A stretch of DNA of 13,871 nucleotides from Clostridiales bacterium (lineage in GTDB: Bacteria; Bacillota; Clostridia; Oscillospirales; Oscillospiraceae), in the NCBI GenBank assembly GCA_021199695.1, contig JAJQHP010000221.1, forward strand, positions 1 to 13,871, read 5' to 3'. Shown in pieces: positions 7,431 through 13,871 of the stretch. The position numbers were made by a program, and so were the translations under genes. Under the pieces are notes generated by a model, which searched no databases, was not told where the DNA came from, and saw only the letters and a list, made by a program, of their open reading frames with translations. Within the stretch, counting starts at the first letter, position 1. Each line of letters begins with the position of its first letter.

Positions 7431-7639
7431 CAGGCCACCGAGACCACTTCGTACCCGGCGGCGGTGACGGCGTCGGACAGGACTTTGTCCTCTACGGGGG
7501 CGGACAGGGTGCAGGTGGCGGTCTTGGCCTCCAGATCGACGGTGCAGGATGCCACGCCGTCTACAGCGGAGAGGGCCTTTTCCACGTTGGCCTTGCAGTG
7601 GACGCACATCATGCCGTTTACAGTCAGCGTTTTCGTCAT
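7430..7639 (-). CDS. Possible internal-start CopZ-like copper chaperone, in frame with the copA 3' end
   Basis: Residue 780 of CopA is a methionine (codon 7637-7639) that begins a complete 69-aa HMA domain: [15 protein letters not shown], then EKAL, and GYEVVSVA at the end. This is the size and layout of free CopZ. AAAAGGAG lies at 7651-7658 on the coding strand, 11 nt before the ATG. The codons just before the ATG end mostly in A or T (GAT ACA AAA, then GCA AAA GGA GAA GAT TCT GTT), unlike the GC-ending codons around them, as if this had once been an intergenic leader. Either two products are made, or an ancestral copZ has fused to copA. The domain itself is certain; separate translation is a hypothesis. 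Confidence 0.4.
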   Translation of the reverse strand: MTKTLTVNGMMCVHCKANVEKALSAVDGVASCTVDLEAKTATCTLSAPVEDKVLSDAVTAAGYEVVSVA

Positions 7640-9976
7640 AACAGAATCTTCTCCTTTTGCCTCAAGCGAGGTGAATTTTGTATCGACACGCCGGGGGGCG
7701 GTGTCTTCCGGGAGGGGCTTGGGCTGGAACAGCCGCAGGCGCAGGGCGTTGGAGACCACGCAGAAGGAGCTCAGGCTCATGGCCGCCGCGCCGAACATGG
7801 GATTCAGCTGCCAGCCCAGCAGGGGATAGAACACCCCGGCCGCCAGGGGGATGCCCAGGCAGTTGTAGCAGAAGGCCCAGAACAGGTTCTCCTTGATGTT
7901 TTTGATGACCTTCCGGGAGAGCTGGATGGCGGTGGAGGCGTCCCGCAGATCGGACTTCACCAGCACCACGTCGGCGGACTCGATAGCGACGTCGGTGCCT
8001 GCGCCGATGGCGATGCCCACGTCCGCCCGGGCCAGGGCCGGGGCGTCGTTGATGCCGTCGCCCACCATGGCCACCTGCCGTCCCTCAGACTGGAGCCGGG
8101 CCACCTGCCGCTCCTTGTCCTGGGGCAGCACGTCGGAGATGACCTGATCAATGCCCAGGGGGGCGGCTACTGCCCTGGCAGTCCTGGCGTTGTCCCCGGT
8201 GAGCATGACCACCTGGATGCCCTGGGCCTGCAGGGCGTGGATGGCGCTGGGGCTGCTCTCCTTCACCGGGTCTGCGGCGGCGATGGTGCCCAGATAGCGT
8301 CCATCCTCGCTGAAATAGAGAGGGGTCTTTCCGGCCCTGGCCAGGTCCTCCGCCTGGGCGGCGTCCACGGATATCCCCAGCTGCTCCATCAGGCGGCGGT
8401 TGCCCGCGGCGTAGGAATGGCTGCCGATCGTCCCCTGCAGTCCCAGACCGGGAAGAGCCAGGAAATCGGTGACGGGGGACAGGGTGAGTCCGTCCTCCCG
8501 TGCCCGGGCGGTGACGGCGTCCGCCAGGGGATGCTCCGAGGCGGTCTCCAGCGAGGCGGCCAGGCGGAGCAGCTCCTCCCCGGTGCGGCCGGGGGCGGGG
8601 ATCAGATCAGTGACCTTCGGCTTGCCCTGAGTGATGGTGCCCGTCTTGTCCAGCACCACCGTGTCGATTTTGTGGAGTGTCTCCAGGCTCTCGGCGGACT
8701 TGAAGAGGATACCCAGTTCGGCACCCTTGCCGGTACCCACCATAATGGCTACAGGGGTCGCCAGGCCCAGGGCGCAGGGGCAGGAGATGACCACCACCGC
8801 CATGGCAGGGGTCAGGGCAGAGACCACCGAGCCGGTGACGATGAGCCAGACGATAAAGGTCACCAGGGCGATGGACAGCACTGTGGGAACGAAGATGCCC
8901 GCCACCTTGTCCGCCAGCTTGGCGATGGGAGCCTTGGAGGCGGAGGCATCCTGCACCAGACGGATGATCTGGGCCAGGGTGGTGTCCTCTCCCACCCGGG
9001 CGGCGGTGAAGGTGAATGTACCGTTGCCGTTGACTGTGCCGCCGGAGACCTTGTCCCCGGGGTGCTTTTCCGCGGGGATGGGCTCGCCGGTGAGGGCAGA
9101 CTCATCCACCGAGGTACTGCCGGTGGCAACTACCCCGTCCACCGGGATGGCCTGGCCAGGACGGACCACCACCTGGTCTCCCACGGCCACCTCCTCGATG
9201 GGGACCTCCGCCTCTTCCCCGTCCCGGAGAACGTGGGCGGTCTTGGGCTGGAGGTTCATCAGCTTTTTCAGCGCGTCAGAGGTTTTGCCCTTGCTCCGGG
9301 TCTCCAGATACTTGCCCACGTCGATGAGGGTCAAAATCATCCCGGCGGACTCGATATAGAGATGGTTCATGTGGTACTCCTCGGCGGTCTCCAGGTCGCC
9401 GTGGCCCAGAGCGTAGCCGATGACAAAGAGGGAGTACACCGAGTAGATCATCCCGGCGGCGGAGCCGACGGCAATGAGGGAGTCCATATTGGGCGCCTTC
9501 CGCCGGAACGCCTGAAATCCGTTGATGAAATACTTGTCGTTCAGATATAGGATGGGCAGTACCAGGACCACCTGGGCCAGGGAGTACACCATGGCGTTCT
9601 CCACCCCCAGAAGCACATCGGGGAGGGGAAAACCCATCATATGCCCCATGCTCAGATAGAACAGGGGGACCATAAAGACGATGGACCAGATGAGCCGGCG
9701 CTTCATGCTCCTGATCTCCTGCTCCACCGGGTCCTCGGCGGGAACGGAGACGGCCTGCCGCTTCCCCCCTGTGGGAGATGCCCCGTAGCCCGCGTCCGTC
9801 ACGGCCTGGCAGATGTCGCTGACAGACAACTGCTTCTCGTCAAATTCCACCGACATGGAGTTGGCCAGAAGGTTGACGCTGGCGACCTGTACGCCCTCCA
9901 GCGCGTTCACCGCCTTCTCCACATGGGCGCTGCACGCAGCGCAGCTCATCCCGGTGACAGAAAAAGACTGCTTCAT
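7430..9976 (-). CDS. copA: Cu(I)-exporting P1B-type ATPase CopA with N- and C-terminal heavy-metal domains
   Basis: An 848-aa inner-membrane pump that exports Cu(I) at the cost of ATP. The N-terminal HMA domain (1-67) has the metal site GMSCAAC (C12, C15). The actuator domain carries LTGEP (295-299), and the membrane metal site is CPC (399-401). The phosphorylation motif is DKTGT (D443), the nucleotide-domain His is in SEHPLAD (H482), and the hinge is GDGINDAP (639-646). The last helices contain YN (704-705) and MSLSS (733-737), the signature of Cu(I)-specific members. After a linker (about 750-779) comes a second HMA domain with GMMCVHC (C791, C794) to the end. This explains the length; a pump with a single N-terminal HMA would end near residue 750. 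AAAGGA (9984-9989) lies 7 nt before ATG. Promoter and CsoR-like operator are directly upstream; csoR follows with a 1-nt overlap. Confidence 0.96.
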   Translation of the reverse strand: MKQSFSVTGMSCAACSAHVEKAVNALEGVQVASVNLLANSMSVEFDEKQLSVSDICQAVTDAGYGASPTGGKRQAVSVPAEDPVEQEIRSMKRRLIWSIVFMVPLFYLSMGHMMGFPLPDVLLGVENAMVYSLAQVVLVLPILYLNDKYFINGFQAFRRKAPNMDSLIAVGSAAGMIYSVYSLFVIGYALGHGDLETAEEYHMNHLYIESAGMILTLIDVGKYLETRSKGKTSDALKKLMNLQPKTAHVLRDGEEAEVPIEEVAVGDQVVVRPGQAIPVDGVVATGSTSVDESALTGEPIPAEKHPGDKVSGGTVNGNGTFTFTAARVGEDTTLAQIIRLVQDASASKAPIAKLADKVAGIFVPTVLSIALVTFIVWLIVTGSVVSALTPAMAVVVISCPCALGLATPVAIMVGTGKGAELGILFKSAESLETLHKIDTVVLDKTGTITQGKPKVTDLIPAPGRTGEELLRLAASLETASEHPLADAVTARAREDGLTLSPVTDFLALPGLGLQGTIGSHSYAAGNRRLMEQLGISVDAAQAEDLARAGKTPLYFSEDGRYLGTIAAADPVKESSPSAIHALQAQGIQVVMLTGDNARTARAVAAPLGIDQVISDVLPQDKERQVARLQSEGRQVAMVGDGINDAPALARADVGIAIGAGTDVAIESADVVLVKSDLRDASTAIQLSRKVIKNIKENLFWAFCYNCLGIPLAAGVFYPLLGWQLNPMFGAAAMSLSSFCVVSNALRLRLFQPKPLPEDTAPRRVDTKFTSLEAKGEDSVMTKTLTVNGMMCVHCKANVEKALSAVDGVASCTVDLEAKTATCTLSAPVEDKVLSDAVTAAGYEVVSVA

Positions 9977-10009
9977 ATCTATTTCCTTTCTATTACCCTG
10001 TTACCACCC

Positions 10010-10024
10010 CACCCCTGGGGGGTG
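10010..10024 (-). promoter_or_regulatory. CsoR-like operator in front of copA
   Basis: The top strand reads CACCCCTGGGGGGTG, which fits the CsoR operator form YACCC-N4-GGGGTR (compare TACCC-N4-GGGGTA at Bacillus copZA). It sits immediately downstream of the copA -10, overlapping the predicted start site near 10027, where a bound repressor would block initiation. Confidence 0.65.
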
Positions 10025-10033
10025 TCTGTCGCT

Positions 10034-10062
10034 ACTGTAGCACATCAGCTCCGACCTGTCAA
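10034..10062 (-). promoter_or_regulatory. copA-csoR promoter
   Basis: On the bottom strand, a perfect -35 TTGACA (10062-10057), a 17-bp spacer and TACAGT (10039-10034) preceded by TGC, an extended -10. The leader to the copA ATG is about 50 nt. The DNA between here and the next feature at 10181 holds only an imperfect hairpin (10129-10157, ACACC-CTGC with GCAG-GGTGT) and no gene. Confidence 0.85.
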
Positions 10063-10180
10063 GCAAAAGATGGAGAAGGGTCGTTATAACCTGCTTTCCC
10101 GTCGCCAGGCACAGTCAATTCCATAGATACACCCCTGCCGTGTTGCAGCAGAGGTGTTCTTCGGAGGTATTCTCTCTATG

Positions 10181-10220
10181 GCAAACGTAACAGGGAGGAT
10201 GCGAACGCATCCTCCCTGTT
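10181..10220 (-). terminator. Terminator of the BMP lipoprotein gene
   Basis: A perfect 14-bp stem, AACAGGGAGGATGC (10189-10202) with GCATCCTCCCTGTT (10207-10220), with a 4-nt loop. On the bottom strand it is followed by TTACGTTTGC, a moderately T-rich tail. A second small hairpin, ATTTCTGT-TTAT-ACAGAAAT (10234-10253), abuts the stop codon and may protect the 3' end. Confidence 0.75.
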
Positions 10221-10252
10221 GTTGGGTTTCGTTATTTCTGTTTATACAGAAA

Positions 10253-11518
10253 TCACTCGATCATGTTGACGGTGACGTTGGAGTACTCCTGGCTGAAGTT
10301 GTTCTCATAGTCGCTGTCAACAACCAGCTCGCCGCTGACGACGGAGGCCAGCAGAGCCTCGTAGTCCTCGACGGTGAAGTTGGTCATGGACCAGGTGTCG
10401 GTGGGCAGGCCCACGGCGCCGTCAGCAGCGCCCAGGGTGGTGGTGGTGCCGCCGATCTCGTCCCAGGAGCCGTCATAGTACTTGCCAACGGCATACTCAG
10501 TAGCCTCGGCCAGACCCTTCATGGCGGAGGTGATGACGGTATCGGACTCGCTGGACTGGTCAACGTCAACGCCGATCACAGCGCCGTCGTTCTCAGCAGC
10601 GGCGGTGGCGATGGAGGAGAACATAGAGCCGCCGCAGGCGAACACGACCTGAGTGCCGTTGGAGTACCAGCCGGAAATCATGGTCTGCAGGTCGGGGGAG
10701 GCGCTGTAGCTGGAGCCATAGAGCCAGGAATAGTTGATGTTGACGGTGATGCCCAGAGCGGCAGCGGCGTCATTGGCGCCCTGCACGTAGCCGAAGCCGT
10801 AACGGCAGCAGGCGGGGTTGGTGCCGCCACCGCCGCCGGAGAAGCCCAGCTCGGTGTAGCCTTCCATGACAGCAGCATAGCCGGCGAAGTAGCCGCACTG
10901 CTCCTCCTGGAAGTTGATGCCAGCCACGTTGGTCAGAGCGGTGTCGCCATCATACAGGGTGTAGCCGTCGATGAAGACGAACTGCACGTCGGGATAGGCG
11001 ATAGCGGCCTGGGTCAGAGCGGCCTCCTGGAGATAACCGGCACAGACAACGACCTTGGCGCCGGCGTCGCAGGCAGCGGCCATGGCGTCATAGCGGTCAT
11101 CATCGGTAGCCTCGCTCTCGTTGGCGGGCTGATAATACTTGTAGGACAGGCCGTTCTCATAAGCATACAGCTTCACGCCGTTCCAGGTGCCCTCGTTGAA
11201 GGACTTGTCCTTCAGGGAGCCCACGTCGGTGACGAAAGCGACCTCATAAGTACCGTCGTCAGAGGTCATGTTGTCGTCGATGTCGTCGGCGGAGACGGTC
11301 TCGGTGGAGGTAGTGTCCTCGGTCTCGGCCTCAGCCTCGGCGTCGTCAGCCTCCTCAGTGTCGGCGTCGCTGGCCTCCTCGGTGTCGTCGCTGGATTCCT
11401 CGGTGGTGCTGGTGTCATCAGTGGTGCTGCTGTCGTCGCTGCTGCTGCCGCAGGCAGCCAGGGCGAAGCACATCATCAGAGCCAGCAGGAGAGCGAGAAG
11501 CTTCTTCATCTGTTTCAT
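10253..11518 (-). CDS. BMP/PnrA-family lipoprotein, substrate-binding component of a nucleoside-type ABC transporter
   Basis: A 421-aa lipoprotein with a signal sequence ending in the lipobox LAAC (Cys23). Residues 24-89 form a long, strongly acidic Ser/Thr/Asp/Glu linker. From residue 91 the BMP fold is clear: YEVAFVTDVGSLKDKSFNEG with the conserved D/K/SFN contact motif, then VVVCAGYLQEAAL, YPDVQFVFIDG, GYVQGANDAA, and GVDVDQSS near the ligand site. Characterised relatives (PnrA/TmpC, BmpA, BmpD) bind purine or other nucleosides. Here the gene is divergent from psuK-psuG, which suggests pseudouridine or a related nucleoside as ligand; that is inference. No permease or ATPase genes are present, so the membrane partners must be elsewhere. 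AAAGGA (11529-11534) is 10 nt before ATG 11518; the next Met is too far away. It has its own promoter, 105-nt leader and terminator. Confidence 0.92.
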   Translation of the reverse strand: MKQMKKLLALLLALMMCFALAACGSSSDDSSTTDDTSTTEESSDDTEEASDADTEEADDAEAEAETEDTTSTETVSADDIDDNMTSDDGTYEVAFVTDVGSLKDKSFNEGTWNGVKLYAYENGLSYKYYQPANESEATDDDRYDAMAAACDAGAKVVVCAGYLQEAALTQAAIAYPDVQFVFIDGYTLYDGDTALTNVAGINFQEEQCGYFAGYAAVMEGYTELGFSGGGGGTNPACCRYGFGYVQGANDAAAALGITVNINYSWLYGSSYSASPDLQTMISGWYSNGTQVVFACGGSMFSSIATAAAENDGAVIGVDVDQSSESDTVITSAMKGLAEATEYAVGKYYDGSWDEIGGTTTTLGAADGAVGLPTDTWSMTNFTVEDYEALLASVVSGELVVDSDYENNFSQEYSNVTVNMIE

Positions 11519-11559
11519 CCGTGTGTCATCCTTTCCTGATCATATTCCCCATCGCCATC

Positions 11560-11587
11560 GTGCTCCGGGGCCAAAATTGCCCAGCAC
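11560..11587 (-). other. Hairpin in the 5' leader of the BMP gene
   Basis: GTGCT (11560-11564) pairs with AGCAC (11583-11587), and GGGC (11568-11571) with GCCC (11579-11582), leaving a 3-nt bulge. It lies in the transcribed leader about 40 nt upstream of the start codon. No known riboswitch class was recognised around it. Confidence 0.45.
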
Positions 11588-11628
11588 TCCACCTTGTCGT
11601 CAAAGATCGTAAGTCTGAGCGTATGAAC

Positions 11629-11657
11629 ATTTTAACATTGCCTTTACAAAATAGCAA
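11629..11657 (-). promoter_or_regulatory. Promoter of the BMP lipoprotein gene
   Basis: On the bottom strand, TTGCTA (11657-11652), a 17-bp spacer and TAAAAT (11634-11629) with an upstream TGT extension. The predicted start is near 11622. Confidence 0.8.
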
Positions 11658-11668
11658 CCCCCAATTCA

Positions 11669-11690
11669 GCGAATTTTGAACAGAATTCGC
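11669..11690. promoter_or_regulatory. 22-bp near-perfect palindrome in the BMP/psuK divergent region, candidate operator
   Basis: The half-sites GCGAATTTTG (11669-11678) and CAGAATTCGC (11681-11690) are inverted around a central AA, with one mismatch in ten pairs. It lies just upstream of the BMP -35, at about -47 to -68 from that start, and about 105 bp from the psuK -35. This suits an activator or a shared regulator. The regulator is unknown; the HTH of PsuK is one candidate. Confidence 0.55.
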
Positions 11691-11792
11691 CCCTATATTG
11701 GTTTCAATCGTAAAACGCTGTTCTCCCGCTCCGGACCGAACACGGCCATTTCCCTGACGGCGCCCCATTTTTCACAAAACGAACAAAACCTG

Positions 11793-11821
11793 TTGACCTC
11801 TCTGTGAGAATGTTGTATAAT
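11793..11821 (+). promoter_or_regulatory. psuK promoter
   Basis: TTGACC (11793-11798), a 17-bp spacer and a perfect TATAAT (11816-11821). A short direct repeat ACAAAAC occurs at 11774-11780 and 11783-11789, just upstream of the -35. Confidence 0.88.
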
Positions 11822-11879
11822 AAACGAAAATCAGGTTCATAAGCAACTGCTTATTGCCGGAATGGGAGGCGAAGGTTCC

Positions 11880-12959
11880 ATGACCCAGCGGGAGCGTGAG
11901 ATTCTGAACTGGATCGCAGAAAACCCCATGATCTCCCAGCAGGAGCTGGCCAATCGGGCGGGGATCACCCGCTCCTCGGTGGCCGTCCACATCTCCAACC
12001 TGATGAAAAAGGGTTATATTGCCGGGAAGGGCTACGTCCTGCGCACCGCCTCCTATGTGGCGGTGGTGGGCGGTGTCAATATGGACATCGGCGGCCGGGC
12101 CTACGCCCCTCTGGTAGCCAGCGATTCCAACCCCGGCCGGGTGCGTATGTCTCTGGGCGGCGTAGGGCGGAACATCGCCCACAACCTGGCCCTGCTGGGG
12201 GTGGACGTGCGGCTGCTCACCGCTTTTGGGGACGACATCTACGCCCAGAAGATCGCCGCCTCCTGCGGGGAACTGGGCATCGACATCTCCCAGGCCCTCC
12301 AGGTCCCCGGAGGGACCACCTCCAACTACGTCTTTCTCTCCGGCCCGGACGGGGACATGGCCCTGGCCATCTCGGACATGGACATCTACGACCACGTGAC
12401 CCCGGGCTATCTCCAGAGCCGTCGCGCCCTGCTGGACAACGCCCAGATCGTCATTCTGGACACCAATATCCCCGCCGAATCGGTGCGCTGGCTGTGCGAG
12501 AACGTGAAGGCCCCTATCTTTGCCGACCCGGTGTCCACCGCCAAGGCGGTCAGGCTCCGGGATGTGCTGGGCAAGGTACACACCCTCAAGCCCAACCGCT
12601 ACGAGGCGGAGCTGCTCTCCGGGGTATCCATCACCGACGATGAGAGTCTGGAGCGGGCGGCCCAGGCTCTGCTGGACACCGGGCTCCGCCGGGTGTTCAT
12701 CTCCCTGGGGAGCGAAGGGGTCTACGCCGCCGACCACTGGGGGAGCCTCCGTCTCCCCTGCTGCCCCGCCCACCCGGTCAACGCCACCGGCGCAGGAGAC
12801 GCCTTTATGGCGGCTCTGGCCTGGGCCTATCTGGAGGGCAACGACCTGGAGGGCTCCGCCCGCCGGGCACAGGCCGCCGCCGCCATCTCCATCGAGGGGG
12901 CGGAGACCATCAACCCCCGCCTCACCGGCGAGGCCATCCTGGAGCGGATGGCGCAGTAA
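11880..12959 (+). CDS. psuK: Pseudouridine kinase PsuK (PfkB family) with N-terminal helix-turn-helix
   Basis: This 359-aa kinase is expected to phosphorylate pseudouridine at the 5' position, giving the substrate of PsuG encoded just downstream. Residues 1-52 are a winged helix-turn-helix (MTQREREILNWI, then ISQQELANRAGITRSSVAVHISNLMKKG, the recognition helix about 28-42). The PfkB kinase domain follows: VGGVNMDIGG (63-72), the sugar-binding SLGGVGRNIAHNLALLG (91-107), KPNRYEAELLSG (237-248), and NATGAGDAFMAAL (301-313) with catalytic Asp307. The start is placed at 11880, because GGAGG at 11865-11869 is its only good ribosome binding site. An earlier in-frame ATG at 11862 overlaps that site and has none of its own. 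The HTH suggests the protein may also regulate its operon or the divergent gene, which is inference. Other PfkB nucleoside or sugar kinases are possible, but the psuG neighbour strongly favours PsuK. Confidence 0.9.
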   Translation: MTQREREILNWIAENPMISQQELANRAGITRSSVAVHISNLMKKGYIAGKGYVLRTASYVAVVGGVNMDIGGRAYAPLVASDSNPGRVRMSLGGVGRNIAHNLALLGVDVRLLTAFGDDIYAQKIAASCGELGIDISQALQVPGGTTSNYVFLSGPDGDMALAISDMDIYDHVTPGYLQSRRALLDNAQIVILDTNIPAESVRWLCENVKAPIFADPVSTAKAVRLRDVLGKVHTLKPNRYEAELLSGVSITDDESLERAAQALLDTGLRRVFISLGSEGVYAADHWGSLRLPCCPAHPVNATGAGDAFMAALAWAYLEGNDLEGSARRAQAAAAISIEGAETINPRLTGEAILERMAQ

Positions 12960-12971
12960 GCCCGTGTCCCT

Positions 12972-12988
12972 GCCGCTTTGCGGCTTTT
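12972..12988 (+). terminator. Small hairpin with T run between psuK and psuG
   Basis: GCCGC (12972-12976), loop TTT, GCGGC (12980-12984), then TTTT. With only 5 bp this is a weak terminator. It probably lowers rather than stops read-through into psuG, as I see no convincing separate psuG promoter in the 81-nt gap. Confidence 0.5.
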
Positions 12989-13040
12989 CATAAAAAAGTT
13001 CATTCTCAAACCATTATCATATCACAGGAGGTACTGCATC

Positions 13041-13871
13041 ATGTCTCTCACCAAGTATCTGGACGTGGCCCCCGAGGTGGCCCAGGCTCTGAAGGACAAC
13101 CGGCCCGTGGTGGCGCTGGAGTCCACCATCATCTCCCACGGCATGCCCTATCCCCAGAACGTGGAGACCGCCCTCAAGGTGGAGGAGATCATCCGCTCCT
13201 GCGGGGCCGTCCCCGCCACCATCGCCATTATCGGCGGCCGCCTCAAGGCGGGCTGCACCCATGAGGAGATCGAGCACCTGGGCAAGAAGGGCCAGGAGGT
13301 CACCAAGGTCTCCCGCCGTGACCTGCCCGTCATCGTCGCCAGGGGGATGGACGGAGCCACCACCGTCACCACCACCATGCTCATCGCCAACCTGGCGGGC
13401 ATCTCCGTCTTTGCCACCGGCGGCATCGGCGGCGTCCACCGGGGCGCGGAGACCACTATGGACATCTCCGCCGACCTGGAGGAGCTGGCCCAGACCCCGG
13501 TCATGGTCATCTGCGCCGGGGCCAAGTCCATCCTGGACCTGGGGCTGACCCTGGAGTATCTGGAGACCAAGGGCGTCCCCGTCATCGGCTACGGCACCAG
13601 CGAGCTGCCCGCCTTCTACACCCGCAAGAGCGGCTTCGGCGTGGATTACGAGCTGGACACTCCCGCCGAGGTGGCCGCCGCTTTCCGCGCTCAGCGGGAG
13701 ATGGGTCTCAAGGGCGGTATGCTGGTGACCAACCCCATCCCGGAGGAGTACTCCATGGATGCGGACGTGATCAACAAGGCCATCGACGAGGCGGTGGCCG
13801 AGGCCAACGCCCTGGGCATCAACGGCAAGCAGAACACCCCCTTCCTGCAGGACAACATAAACCATCTCACC
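13041..13871 (+). CDS. psuG: Pseudouridine-5'-phosphate glycosidase PsuG (3' end cut by window)
   Basis: It breaks the C-C glycosidic bond of pseudouridine 5'-phosphate, giving uracil and ribose 5-phosphate, and needs a divalent metal such as Mn. The 277 visible residues have no stop; the family is about 300-310 aa, so some 30 residues are missing. Catalytic residues are in place: E27 (ALESTIISHGMPYPQN), K89 (TKVSRRDLPV) and K162 (CAGAKSILDLGLTLEYLET). Their spacing equals that of E31, K93 and K166 in the Escherichia coli enzyme. D145 (MDISADL) matches the metal-binding Asp149. GGIGGVHRGAE (127-137) and GYGTSELPAFYTRKSGF are further family signatures. AGGAGG at 13026-13031, 9 nt before ATG, fixes the start. 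It is probably co-transcribed with psuK through the weak hairpin. Confidence 0.96.
   Translation, partial: MSLTKYLDVAPEVAQALKDNRPVVALESTIISHGMPYPQNVETALKVEEIIRSCGAVPATIAIIGGRLKAGCTHEEIEHLGKKGQEVTKVSRRDLPVIVARGMDGATTVTTTMLIANLAGISVFATGGIGGVHRGAETTMDISADLEELAQTPVMVICAGAKSILDLGLTLEYLETKGVPVIGYGTSELPAFYTRKSGFGVDYELDTPAEVAAAFRAQREMGLKGGMLVTNPIPEEYSMDADVINKAIDEAVAEANALGINGKQNTPFLQDNINHLT

Noticed and set aside
7431-7607. N-terminal extension of CsoR to 7607
   Set aside because: The extra 59 residues are an arginine-rich out-of-frame reading of the copA 3' end. CsoR proteins are about 85-100 aa and the start at 7430 fits.
7598-9550. Rightward open frame of 650 codons opposite copA
   Set aside because: It is fully antisense to copA, which has every P1B ATPase motif. 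The product is Gly/Gln/His-rich without a recognisable domain.
10129-10157. Hairpin ACACC-CTGC / GCAG-GGTGT upstream of the copA promoter as a terminator
   Set aside because: The stem is short and mismatched with a 9-nt loop and no T run on either side. A much better terminator for the BMP gene lies at 10189-10220.
10154-11539. Long rightward open frame of 461 codons opposite the BMP gene
   Set aside because: It is the antisense shadow of a well-supported BMP lipoprotein gene. The product is a Gly/Val/Ala-rich string without domains, caused by codon bias.
11862-11879. Earlier ATG for psuK at 11862
   Set aside because: It lacks a ribosome binding site and itself overlaps the GGAGG that serves the ATG at 11880, where the conserved HTH sequence begins.
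13017-13865. Leftward open frame opposite psuG
   Set aside because: The opposite strand encodes PsuG with all catalytic residues in the correct spacing. This frame is Gly/Asp/Val-rich and featureless.

Overview
The window is high-GC DNA that looks like a gut-associated Clostridia/Oscillospirales chromosome (Flavonifractor / Pseudoflavonifractor / Lawsonibacter type). This rests on Firmicutes-style ribosome binding sites (AAGGAGG), several near-consensus SigA promoters with 17-bp spacers, Gram-positive families (YabE-like 3D protein, DUF4349 lipoprotein, CsoR, BMP lipoprotein) and GC-ending codon use. The taxonomic call is inference. I see no rRNA, tRNA, CRISPR array, insertion sequence or phage gene.

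Left part (1-5483): the 3' portion of a MocR/PdxR-type regulator (GntR-aminotransferase fusion), then a secreted YabE-like protein (DUF348-G5-3D) behind a strong promoter and closed by its own terminator, then rsmA (ksgA). YabE beside RsmA recalls the Bacillus yabE-rnmV-ksgA block, but rnmV is not between them. A bidirectional terminator separates rsmA from a convergent DUF4349 lipoprotein gene. A divergent gene encodes an unusual Amidase_3/SH3b protein.

Middle (5484-10062): a ~430-nt gene-free stretch with several hairpins leads to a near-consensus promoter and a two-domain NTPase-CYTH protein of unknown function. Facing it across a second bidirectional terminator is a copper operon read leftwards: copA, then csoR, with stop and start overlapping as TGATG. 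The promoter upstream of copA carries a CsoR-like operator. CopA ends in an extra CopZ-like domain preceded by its own in-frame ATG and Shine-Dalgarno sequence, so the 3' end of copA may also yield a free copper chaperone.

Right part (10181-13871): a BMP/PnrA-family nucleoside-binding lipoprotein read leftwards, divergent from psuK (PfkB kinase with an N-terminal helix-turn-helix) and psuG (pseudouridine-5'-phosphate glycosidase, cut by the window end). Together these suggest pseudouridine uptake and catabolism: binding at the membrane, phosphorylation by PsuK, then cleavage by PsuG to uracil and ribose 5-phosphate. The divergent intergenic region holds two good opposing promoters and a near-perfect 22-bp palindrome that may be the shared operator. 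The BMP-pseudouridine link is inferred from position only.
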